Origin: Alcanivorax sp.
GTDB lineage: Bacteria > Pseudomonadota > Gammaproteobacteria > Pseudomonadales > Alcanivoracaceae
Direction: 5' to 3'
DNA: 64,000 nt
Assembly (NCBI RefSeq): GCF_019431375.1
Contig: NZ_CP080267.1
Location: forward strand, 1,798,001 to 1,862,000
Part shown: in pieces, positions 1 to 7,826 of the stretch
Numbering within the stretch: the first letter of the stretch is position 1
Layout of the letters: each line of letters opens with the position of its first letter
Made by a program: the position numbers and the translations under genes
Notes under the pieces: generated by a model
What the model was told of the DNA's origin: nothing
Database searches by the model: none
What the model saw: the letters and a program-made list of their open reading frames with translations, nothing else

Positions 1-3000
1 GCTGTAGGCGGGGGCCGTGGAACCGCTGTCATTACAAGCTTGCAGGCGGAAATTCATGATGTCGCTGGCCAGATCCACCTGCAGCGGGCTGGTGCTATCC
101 GGGTAGCTGTTGCCCAGATCATCGGTCTTGGTCAGGGTGACCAGCACCGGCTGGCGTACCTCAATATTGGCGCTGTCGTTGAGGACGATACCGTTGTCGT
201 AACTGAAGCTGGCATCGTTGGTCAGCGTGGTGGTGGCGACATGAGCCAGGGTATCCGTGACCACGCGAGCCTGATACTCGATGATGAAGATATCGTCGCT
301 GGTATCGTTGTTAATGGCATTGGTGATGTCACCAATGGTCCAGGTGATCTGGTTACCCGCCACGGCCGGGGCCGCAATATCCCCGTGGCTAAACGGCGCC
401 ACGGCACTGAACGGGGCCGAGGCATCGCCATTGATGGCCACCATGCTGTCGAATTCCAGCCCGGCCGGCAGGCTGTCACTTACCGCCACGTTAGCGGTCA
501 GCCCTTCGCGCAGGTTCAGCGCCAGGCGGTAAACCACGGTATCGCCTACCCGCAGCAGGCTATCGCTGGCCGTGCTGACGGCGTCATCCCAGCTGTCAGA
601 CACCACCGTCTTGGCCAGAGCATTGGTATCTACCGTGGTGATTGTGGCCGTGGCTGGGCCGGCACAGTAGTCATCTGGCTGGGTAATATTCGGGCAGCCT
701 GCACCGCTGCGTTCTGCATTGCTGTCCCCCTGCAGGGACGTCCACTCGACCACTGCACTATTATCGAAACTGGCAATGGAAGCATCAGCCACATTGACCC
801 GGTAGGTGAGCTCCAGCGACTGCCCGACGGGAATATCCAGACTGCCATCGCCGTTGTCATCCCCCCAGATCAACACCCCGCTGCCAGCGTCTGTGGGCGC
901 GGCAACAAACCCGGCAACCGGCACACCGCCAATGGTTGCTGACGCCGATCCCGGCACCAGGGTCAGCCCGGCTGGCAGGGTATCGGTGATGGTGGCGTCA
1001 TTGGCCGCAGAAGTGCCGCTGTTGGGCATGGTCAGCGTATATTCGAGTAGATCCCCCCCGCTGGCCGGATCCGTGGGAGACTTGCCTGCAGTCACATTGG
1101 CGACGGTCTTGCTGATTGCCAGATCCGGTTCCACTACCGTCAGGGGCGGCGTAGTGTCATTGGGACCTGCCGGGCCACTGACCTGTAAAGCCGGATTGCC
1201 ATTGGCACGATTGAAAGTATAGGAGGCGGTGTTGCTGAATGCATCGCCGCTCTGGTTGTTGACGGTATTGAGCAGCTCCACGGTAATATCAATAACGGCC
1301 TGGCCTCCGGCCGGAATATCGATGCCGGTGGACAGATCCTCAATCACCAGATCGCTTGCCGTACCGGTATTGGTCAGGGACCAGCTGCCGCCCGATACCA
1401 CGGTGGCACCGACAAATTCCAGATCCACACCGGAGGCGGCCAGGTTATCGAGGATACGCACGTCAAACAGCGGCGAGGCGTCCGGGGTTTCCGGTACCGT
1501 GACCCGATAGGTGAACTGCTCCCCAATGGCCACTTCGCTCTGCGCCGGGTTGGCCTTGCTCAACGGACCGGGTGCCACCACCTGAACAACGGTCGGATCC
1601 TCATCGCCGTCTACTTCCGGGTCGGAGACACCATTCACGTTAGGGTCATCACTTTGCGTCAGGAAGGGATCACCCAGACCATCAGTGGCGCTCAGATCCG
1701 CCTGGTTACTGATCAAGGTGCCATCGGCGAGCCCACCCAGCACATCCACTTCATACTCGACCATCAAGTCGGTGCCGGCTGCCGCATCCAGAACAGGATT
1801 CCCATCAACGGAGAGCAACCCTGTACCTGCATCGAAAGAGCAGGTTGCCAGTGCCGGGCAGCTGGTTATCACCAATGACGATGCATCAAGGCCGGCCACA
1901 TCGATCAGGTCGCTGATGCTGATGTCATTGATGACCTGATCCAGGTTAAACAGTCGCAGACGGTAACGAAGGCGATCACCGGACGCCGCCGTAAAGGCAG
2001 GCGACGCTCCTGTAACCAGATTGACGACTGTCTTTTCGAAATAATAACCAGACAGGCCCGCCGTCACTGATTCGGCATCCTGATTATCCGTGACCCCGGG
2101 AGTACCGTCAGAACGTGGAGCAGTAAATTCAACCCGGGAAGCATTGGCGCTACTGTCATTGAACCACTGGGTGGCGGCAGCCACGTTGGTCAGCGTATCG
2201 CCATCACTGGCCTCATCCGGGCTGCCAATGGGATCAAGCTGGCTGTCGTAGCTGATAAGCAGATGCTGATCCGGTGCTATCGCCCCCGCAGAATCGTTCA
2301 AAGTCACCGTCAGCAGACAGGTGCCGGCGTCGTAGCTGACGACAAAATCCCCAGCCAGAGGATCCAGGGTACGCACCACCGTGCTGCCATCCGTGGCCAG
2401 CACGGAAGCGACAACACTGGCAGAAGGATCGGTCAGGCACATACCGGTGGGGAGCTCATCCTCGACCGTGATACCCCAGGCATCAAACCCGCCCACATTC
2501 TGAACATCGACAGTATAAGAAGGAGAATCCGTAAAATTGATGGCGGTGGCATCGGTATTCTTGTCCAGCACCAGCTCGGGCTCGGAAATCGTTACCAGCT
2601 CTGCCCGGCCGTTCTCCCCAGGCAGAGGGTCATAGAAGATGCCGTCGATAAAGCGACCAAATTCCCACTCGGCCACGTTGATAAAAGCAGAACCCGGAGC
2701 GTTGAGCGGGGTGTCTTCCAGCACCACCTCGATCTCGATAATGATCTGCTCGCCAGCCGGCAAGATATTGGGCTGAAAGTTATCAAACGTAAGCAGCCCG
2801 CCCACATTGCTGAAGTTATGGGCGACCGGAGCGCCGTTGCTTTCACGGGTAACGGTATGCCCCAGGTAGGTCAGATCCACCCCCAGAGCGGCCGAGGAAA
2901 TGTCGTCCCGTACGGAGATATCATGGACGTCGTTAAGGGAGCCCTCGCCATTGATCACCGTGCCGGAGCCAGCATCGAACAGCACCGGAATGGTCAGATT

Positions 3001-3555
3001 GTAGGTAAAGGGAACGCCGACTGTGGCCGAGGTAATCTCGTTTCCTCCCGGGCCTTCCAGCGCTCGCTTGTCGATCATCTCGACAGGGATCAACAGATTC
3101 TGACAGCTACCACCAAGAATCTTGCTGGAGGAACCATTGGTGAACCAGATCTTGTGTTCCGCCACGGTGTTACAGGACATGTTCCCGGTGTGGAACACAT
3201 TGTCGAATATCACCAGATAAGGGGTGGGGTCATTGTTATCAAAGCTGAAGTTGGTATTGAAACCGCCGGGATACCCTTGCGGATAGTTCTGGATCCGGCA
3301 ATTCACATCAATCTTGATATTGTCCGGCGCCGGCGATGATGGCGGAAAAGGTGGCGTCGTCGGCACCTCACCATCAATGACATGAAAACCATTGATCAAT
3401 GGGTAGTCGGAGCAATTGTACTGTACCGCCTCGGCAATACCGGAGGTCCCCAGCAACAATATGACGGCAAAAACCTGCGCGACGATGGTGGCAATACGCT
3501 GCCTGCACAGCGCCCCCCCAGCGGGCGGCCTTCCCCGGAAAGACTCTCTTTTCAA
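1..3555 (-). CDS. Giant DUF11-repeat surface protein, C-terminus outside window
   Basis: The minus-strand frame is open from 3555 to the window edge (about 1185 codons) and its stop lies outside. I chose the TTG at 3555: an in-frame TAA lies a few codons upstream, no ATG or GTG is suitably placed, and AGGG sits about 9 nt before it. A hydrophobic stretch ending in GIAEA (residues about 25-43) looks like a signal peptide. The rest is a chain of roughly 130-residue Ig-like modules with the typical DUF11 phrases VTxTxTLPAGL, ISKTVANVTAGKSP and VVYRLALNL, in which terms for differences, tension and 'NDASF' strands recur. Such proteins are secreted or surface-anchored, often fibrous. Function is unknown. 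It follows the Glt-like operon on the same strand but is separated by 245 bp, so it may have its own promoter. Large antisense open frames here are shadows. Confidence 0.85.
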   Translation of the reverse strand, partial: MKRESFRGRPPAGGALCRQRIATIVAQVFAVILLLGTSGIAEAVQYNCSDYPLINGFHVIDGEVPTTPPFPPSSPAPDNIKIDVNCRIQNYPQGYPGGFNTNFSFDNNDPTPYLVIFDNVFHTGNMSCNTVAEHKIWFTNGSSSKILGGSCQNLLIPVEMIDKRALEGPGGNEITSATVGVPFTYNLTIPVLFDAGSGTVINGEGSLNDVHDISVRDDISSAALGVDLTYLGHTVTRESNGAPVAHNFSNVGGLLTFDNFQPNILPAGEQIIIEIEVVLEDTPLNAPGSAFINVAEWEFGRFIDGIFYDPLPGENGRAELVTISEPELVLDKNTDATAINFTDSPSYTVDVQNVGGFDAWGITVEDELPTGMCLTDPSASVVASVLATDGSTVVRTLDPLAGDFVVSYDAGTCLLTVTLNDSAGAIAPDQHLLISYDSQLDPIGSPDEASDGDTLTNVAAATQWFNDSSANASRVEFTAPRSDGTPGVTDNQDAESVTAGLSGYYFEKTVVNLVTGASPAFTAASGDRLRYRLRLFNLDQVINDISISDLIDVAGLDASSLVITSCPALATCSFDAGTGLLSVDGNPVLDAAAGTDLMVEYEVDVLGGLADGTLISNQADLSATDGLGDPFLTQSDDPNVNGVSDPEVDGDEDPTVVQVVAPGPLSKANPAQSEVAIGEQFTYRVTVPETPDASPLFDVRILDNLAASGVDLEFVGATVVSGGSWSLTNTGTASDLVIEDLSTGIDIPAGGQAVIDITVELLNTVNNQSGDAFSNTASYTFNRANGNPALQVSGPAGPNDTTPPLTVVEPDLAISKTVANVTAGKSPTDPASGGDLLEYTLTMPNSGTSAANDATITDTLPAGLTLVPGSASATIGGVPVAGFVAAPTDAGSGVLIWGDDNGDGSLDIPVGQSLELTYRVNVADASIASFDNSAVVEWTSLQGDSNAERSGAGCPNITQPDDYCAGPATATITTVDTNALAKTVVSDSWDDAVSTASDSLLRVGDTVVYRLALNLREGLTANVAVSDSLPAGLEFDSMVAINGDASAPFSAVAPFSHGDIAAPAVAGNQITWTIGDITNAINNDTSDDIFIIEYQARVVTDTLAHVATTTLTNDASFSYDNGIVLNDSANIEVRQPVLVTLTKTDDLGNSYPDSTSPLQVDLASDIMNFRLQACNDSGSTAPAYS

Positions 3556-3800
3556 CGCAATGACCCTATCAGTCTTTAGTTCTTATAAATGCTTGGTACG
3601 AAAAAACCAAAGCGGCAATCGAGTCTAGGAAAAAGCTACTGGGAATACCGTGAAGTGACACGCAATTATCCAGAAGAAACAATCATTTATCGGGAACTCT
3701 TATCAAAATGCAATAAGATGCTTATCGTGACGCCAGAGAGCCCGACATCAGCGGAAATCATGACCCCGGCACGGCCCGAACAACCGCACCGGGGATCACC
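3556..3800. other. Intergenic spacer before the DUF11 gene
   Basis: These 245 bases hold no convincing gene. They are more AT-rich than the flanks and probably contain the promoter of the DUF11 gene. An imperfect CCCCGG/CCGGGG inverted repeat with a long loop (about 3764-3793) follows the stop of the AgmX-like gene. It could slow transcription but lacks a clear U-run, so I do not call it a terminator. Confidence 0.4.
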
Positions 3801-5183
3801 CTAGCCTGCAGGCAGAAAGTCGATCGGATAAAGAATTTTCGTGGTCGGCACTCCTTCCTTGGCCCCGAAATTGAACATTTTCACTCGGGACACAATCCCC
3901 GAAGACAATGTCGGCGAATCCATATCCGTGGATTTCACTCGGCACGACGACACCGAGCCGTCCGGCTCAATCACCAGTTCCAGCACCATCTTGCCGCGCA
4001 GACTGGGATCATTGCGCAGCTGACGGTTATAGATACGGTAGAGTGCGGACTTGTGACGATCGAAGACGATCTGGATTTCTTCATCCGTGCGTGACGGACC
4101 TGCGCCTTTGCTGACCGGTCGGGAAGATTTGCTGACACTGGCTGCCACATCGCTCTTCACCGATCCTACAGACACGCCACTACCGGCAATTGCACTACCA
4201 CTGCCACTGCCAACACCACCACGACTCACCGAAGCCACAGCAGCCACACCTCCACTGGCTGATGTTGATGCAGTGATGAGCGCACGCGAGCCTTTGGCAC
4301 CACTGCTTTGCGCCGCCCCCTTGGACTGGCTACCGGAAATCCGGGCATCTGCACCCAGATTTGACAATACAGCGTCCTCGGTCAGATCCGAGAACATATC
4401 GCTATGTGCCAGAACCCCTTTGGTTTTTGCCTTGCTACGCGCCTTCTGCACTTCTTCAGGCTTGGGTTTTTCAGCCACCTTGGAAGCATCCTTCTTCTCT
4501 TCCTTCTTGGGCTGTTCGCGCTTCTGAACCGGTTCTGGCGCCACTTTTTTCTTGACCATGCGGGCCAGACGTTCCGGGACCTCGATCTTGCGATTCGGGT
4601 CTGGCGGCGGCAATTCCCAGATACCGGGGACAAGGCCCACAATCACCATCACCGCCAGGGAACAAAGCAGAACCTTGCGCTGACGCTTGCGATCTTCATC
4701 GGAGCGGGACCAGGGCATAATGCCGGCACGGAAGAGCTTTTCATCGTCCGCTTCGCGCTCAATGACAAAATCGTACTGGGCGTTTTCCAGCTCCTCAGTC
4801 ACTTCCGCCAGGTGATAATCCAGCTCGCCAAGCCTCTCTTCACCCTGAGAAATTTGTTGCTGAATCTCAGTCTTGCCGGCCTCAAGGTTATCGAACTCAT
4901 TATTAAAGGCGCTGGCGAGCTCACGACTGCGAGAGAGCTGCTTCTCATGATCTGAAGGAGATGCATCATCCCCCCAGAACAGCGAAGCTGCCCCCATTTC
5001 GCTCAATTGGTCCAGTGACTCGCAAATCACGCCCAGCAACTGAAATTTCTGACGCTGCGGCGCCATATCCGTCAGCTCGGATTCAACTGTACGCAGGCGT
5101 ATCTGGAGATCGGCAAGCGCAGTTTCTTCGCTCTCGATCTGCTCAATCAACACCTGCTGTCGCTGTGCCAAAGATGTATTCAC
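3801..5183 (-). CDS. AgmX/PglI C-terminal-domain, TonB-like protein of Glt-type machine
   Basis: 460 residues. Residues about 1-150 form a charged coiled coil (repeated E/Q/L heptads). One membrane segment follows at about 168-188 (VLLCSLAVMVIVGLVPG), then a Pro/Lys/Glu-rich linker (VPERLARMVKKK, PEPVQKREQPKKEEKK) like that of TonB. A Gly/Ser-rich low-complexity stretch lies at about 280-350. The last 95 residues match the AgmX/PglI C-terminal fold (IQIVFDRHKSALYRIYNRQL, GKMVLELVIEPDGSVSSCRV), a TonB-C-like domain that reaches across the periplasm. It is last in the operon, 21 bp after the second ExbD gene. In Myxococcus, GltG and GltJ carry this domain and work with the AglRQS motor; here it is inferred to couple the ExbB/ExbD-type motor to the periplasmic TPR proteins. 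Confidence 0.85.
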   Translation of the reverse strand: MNTSLAQRQQVLIEQIESEETALADLQIRLRTVESELTDMAPQRQKFQLLGVICESLDQLSEMGAASLFWGDDASPSDHEKQLSRSRELASAFNNEFDNLEAGKTEIQQQISQGEERLGELDYHLAEVTEELENAQYDFVIEREADDEKLFRAGIMPWSRSDEDRKRQRKVLLCSLAVMVIVGLVPGIWELPPPDPNRKIEVPERLARMVKKKVAPEPVQKREQPKKEEKKDASKVAEKPKPEEVQKARSKAKTKGVLAHSDMFSDLTEDAVLSNLGADARISGSQSKGAAQSSGAKGSRALITASTSASGGVAAVASVSRGGVGSGSGSAIAGSGVSVGSVKSDVAASVSKSSRPVSKGAGPSRTDEEIQIVFDRHKSALYRIYNRQLRNDPSLRGKMVLELVIEPDGSVSSCRVKSTDMDSPTLSSGIVSRVKMFNFGAKEGVPTTKILYPIDFLPAG

Positions 5184-5204
5184 AGGATCATGCCAACATA
5201 AAGA

Positions 5205-5690
5205 TTATTTTTGATTGACCGCCAGAGAAATCTTGTTGTAACCGGCAGCCGTACAAGAGGCCATAATTCGCTTCAACGCACTGTAATGAACGCCACGATC
5301 AGCCATGATCGTCACCTCCGTATTACGTGCATCGGCCTCGTCCCCCTCACCGACAGACGTTTTTCGGATGCTCTCCATCCGTGACCGTATGGGTTCAATA
5401 ACGTCACCGCTACTGGCAATCACATCAGCCATGGAGACAACAGCCTCACCCTTCACCAGAACCTGGTCACCACTCACGGACACCACCAGACTTTCTCTGG
5501 GCTTTGTTTCGACAATAGAGTTAGGCAGCCGGATGTCTTTCGGCGGATCCAGAGGGGTGCTGTCTGACTGGTTCACCAGCAAGTACAGCAACAGGATGGT
5601 AAAAATATCCATCAACGATGTCAGACTGAGCGAACCTGCCGGCCTCTCTGTCAAGCTGGCCAGCCTGCGCATTCTTCTCGGATTTCTCAT
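5205..5690 (-). CDS. ExbD/TolR-family proton-channel subunit with catalytic Asp
   Basis: 161 residues with one N-terminal membrane segment (about 22-39, LTSLMDIFTILLLYLLV) and a periplasmic domain, the usual ExbD/TolR layout. Asp28 sits where TolR and ExbD carry the proton-relaying Asp, so this copy should be competent for ion flow. Its ATG overlaps the stop of the preceding ExbD gene (ATGA), which implies translational coupling and balanced synthesis. The homologous Myxococcus subunits AglQ and AglS drive gliding with AglR. Substrate specificity cannot be read from the sequence. Confidence 0.9.
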   Translation of the reverse strand: MRNPRRMRRLASLTERPAGSLSLTSLMDIFTILLLYLLVNQSDSTPLDPPKDIRLPNSIVETKPRESLVVSVSGDQVLVKGEAVVSMADVIASSGDVIEPIRSRMESIRKTSVGEGDEADARNTEVTIMADRGVHYSALKRIMASCTAAGYNKISLAVNQK

Positions 5691-6172
5691 GGAGCATCCC
5701 CAATGGAAATTTCAGGGAAAAGCACCCGGGAGTTATCCTCGCCATCTTCGCTGGCAACATCATGGAACTTGACGGTATCCATCACTGCTATCATGTCGTT
5801 ATATTCGATATCAGGCTCAAGCAGCACGGTGGCATCCTCTTTGTCAGGGTATTGCTCCTTGAGATTCAGAAGCGCACCCGTCAGGGCCTCAAGGTCATAC
5901 TCACCCTCCTCTTTAGGAAAGCGGTTTGTAATAACCTTGCCATTACTGATTTCAATTGATTCTTTCCTGACCATCACTTCAATCGTGACCAACGGCTTAT
6001 CCGGCGTTGCACCACCTACACCGGGCGAAGGCACATTCAATTCCTGAATCGTGACCTGGGAAAAAACTGCAGTCGCCAACAGGAAGGGAATCAGCACCAC
6101 CATCAGGTTCATGAAAGAAGTGACATCCAGCTCAACTTCTTCTTGTAGCTTCAGATGCTTTTTTCTTCGCAT
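5687..6172 (-). CDS. ExbD/TolR-family subunit lacking the membrane Asp
   Basis: 161 residues: a basic N-terminus (MRRKKHLKL), one membrane segment at about 17-39 (VTSFMNLMVVLIPFLLATAV) and a periplasmic ExbD-like domain. The membrane Asp of ExbD/TolR is replaced by Asn22, as judged by aligning TSFMNLMVV with TSLMDIFTI of the next gene. Asp16 lies just before the membrane and cannot simply substitute. The subunit may therefore be structural, pairing with the Asp28 subunit. It lies 10 bp after the TolQ-like gene and overlaps the next gene by 4 bp. Confidence 0.88.
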   Translation of the reverse strand: MRRKKHLKLQEEVELDVTSFMNLMVVLIPFLLATAVFSQVTIQELNVPSPGVGGATPDKPLVTIEVMVRKESIEISNGKVITNRFPKEEGEYDLEALTGALLNLKEQYPDKEDATVLLEPDIEYNDMIAVMDTVKFHDVASEDGEDNSRVLFPEISIGDAP

Positions 6173-6182
6173 TTTTCAGAAC

Positions 6183-6902
6183 TCAGGTTGTCGCCTGGGC
6201 GGGCTCTGGAATAATAGGAGATTCCCCTTCAGGCTCAGCACTTTCATTATCTTGTGCCGGTTTTTGCTGATAACTTCTCTTTGTCAGCGTTGTTACCAGC
6301 TTGAGCATTTTTACCGAAATCATTTCCAGGCTGCCGACAATGGCAGCAGTCTTGGAGCTGACCATGTTGTAGCAAATCAACAGGGGGATCGCCGCCATCA
6401 AACCAAACGCGGTGGTGTTCATTGCCATAGCAATAGAGCTGGAAAGCATTGCAGACTTTTCCGCAGGATTGGCATTGGCAACAGCCTCAAACGCCGAGAT
6501 CAAACCGATAATGGTGCCAAGCAGACCCAGCAGGGTGGAAATATTGGCGAACATGGAGATGTAAATGGTCCGCGCCTGCAGCTGTGGCGTAATTTCCATC
6601 ATCGCCTCTTCCATAGCAATTTCGATATCGTCCCGACGACGGACGGTGCCCTGAACTTCAAGGCCCATGGAAAGAAGCTGCGCGACAGCGGAGTTGTCCC
6701 CCTCGACCATCTCTCTGGCCCGTTCGAAGTCGCCAGACACCAGTACAGGGTGCAGCTCCTCCCAGGATTTACGATTTGCCCTCTCCAGAAGCTTCAGCTT
6801 GATAAAGCGCTCCACGGCGAAGGCCCCACCGACGATGCCGGCCACCAGAATCGGGTACATCCAAAAGCCACCGTCCTGGAAAAATTTTATAATCACGTTC
6901 AT
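6183..6902 (-). CDS. MotA/TolQ/ExbB proton-channel family protein
   Basis: 239 residues with three membrane segments (about 14-32, 115-140 and 155-180). The family signature ANISTLLGLLGTIIGLISAF lies in the second, and the conserved NTTAFGLMAAIPLL stretch in the third. The cytoplasmic loop and the acidic Pro-rich tail (EPEGESPIIPEP) are the only variable parts. It forms the pentameric channel subunit around an ExbD/TolR dimer in the inner membrane. It is the only TolQ-type gene here but is followed by two ExbD-type genes, the same 1+2 composition as AglR with AglQ and AglS in myxobacteria. Confidence 0.92.
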   Translation of the reverse strand: MNVIIKFFQDGGFWMYPILVAGIVGGAFAVERFIKLKLLERANRKSWEELHPVLVSGDFERAREMVEGDNSAVAQLLSMGLEVQGTVRRRDDIEIAMEEAMMEITPQLQARTIYISMFANISTLLGLLGTIIGLISAFEAVANANPAEKSAMLSSSIAMAMNTTAFGLMAAIPLLICYNMVSSKTAAIVGSLEMISVKMLKLVTTLTKRSYQQKPAQDNESAEPEGESPIIPEPAQATT

Positions 6903-6936
6903 GGTTTCACTCTTCCTCAGATAATCGCTTGAGTTT

Positions 6937-7221
6937 TTATTTCTCAGTACTGACCTGGTAAAAATCCAGCTCTCTCATAAATACCGGCTTATCCACCGGC
7001 ACCATCTCTTCGTCAAGAAGACTTGATGTCAAATCAGTCTCCACACCAATTTCGGAACTCTTCCAGGGAACGATATACAATGATTTTGGAGCATCCTTGT
7101 TACCGAGAACCGACATCCCAGAAATCATCTTCGCCTCGTCTTCCTGCCCCCCTTCTTCCTCGGCATTTGCCAATGAAGGCATAACCAGGACGAAGAGAAA
7201 AAACACAAGAAAATATCGCAT
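6937..7221 (-). CDS. Small exported protein of the Glt-like operon
   Basis: 94 residues starting MRYFLVFFLFVLV, a clear signal peptide cleaved near ANA-EEE. I chose the ATG at 7221 because it overlaps the upstream stop as TGATG, follows a GGGGG-type ribosome site, and places the signal peptide at the very N-terminus; a longer in-frame start exists but would bury it. The mature part is acidic and contains a VLGNKDAPKSLYIVPWKSSE motif. I do not recognise a named family. Its place between the TPR lipoprotein and the TolQ gene suggests a periplasmic accessory part of the same machine. Confidence 0.7.
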   Translation of the reverse strand: MRYFLVFFLFVLVMPSLANAEEEGGQEDEAKMISGMSVLGNKDAPKSLYIVPWKSSEIGVETDLTSSLLDEEMVPVDKPVFMRELDFYQVSTEK

Positions 7222-7826
7222 CAGCCACCCCCTTGCTGCTTGACTCGCCACTCAAGATCAGACACCCACATCCGGGCATCTTCATCATCCGGCAACAAAG
7301 CACTGTATGCCCGGTAAGCCTCAAGAGCGCACGAGTAGTCCCTCAGGTAAATATCACAAAGCACTCCGAGATTTCGGTTGGCCAGGGCAAAACTCGGGTA
7401 CCAGGTGATTACTTTTTCATACAAGGCCCGAGATTCATCAAACCGACCACTCTCTCTCAGCAGGATGGCATATTCATTATTCGCCACAGGGTTCTTTGGT
7501 TCGATCTCCAATGCCGTCAGCAGATTTTCTTCAGCCTTTTCGCTGTCGCCCTGTTTCTTGTAAGCCATGGCAAGATTAATGAAGGGAACCGCACTTTCAC
7601 GAGAACGTCCGGCCAGCTCATTAAGCAACGCAATGCCCTGCTGATAGTCTTCTTGCTCAATCTTCATCATGGCCGATTGAAAAAGCGCAACATCATCCTC
7701 GCTGATCTTTGCGCCCCCCTGACGAGCATCGCCACCCGGAGAGGAAGCACAGCCCGACAGCAGCAAGGCTGTAATCAGTACGGCTCCAAGCACTTTTTGA
7801 CTTTCCAAGAAGAAAGGTCCCCGCAT
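7221..7826 (-). CDS. TPR lipoprotein (GltE/AglT-like)
   Basis: 201 residues. The N-terminus has a lipoprotein signal with lipobox LLSGC (Cys about 26). Residues about 50-190 contain four TPR-like helix pairs, for example AEENLLTALEIEPKNPVANN and DESRALYEKVITWYPSFALA. This size and layout match the small TPR lipoprotein (GltE/AglT) found with AglRQS-type motors, presumably outer-membrane anchored; the assignment rests on layout, not alignment. Its start overlaps the stop of the large TPR gene (TAATG), and its stop overlaps the next start (TGATG). Confidence 0.82.
   Translation of the reverse strand: MRGPFFLESQKVLGAVLITALLLSGCASSPGGDARQGGAKISEDDVALFQSAMMKIEQEDYQQGIALLNELAGRSRESAVPFINLAMAYKKQGDSEKAEENLLTALEIEPKNPVANNEYAILLRESGRFDESRALYEKVITWYPSFALANRNLGVLCDIYLRDYSCALEAYRAYSALLPDDEDARMWVSDLEWRVKQQGGG

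Noticed and set aside
40..3339. Long plus-strand frames opposite the DUF11 gene
   Set aside because: They sit in register with the codons of the minus-strand DUF11 gene and break up between 942 and 2263.
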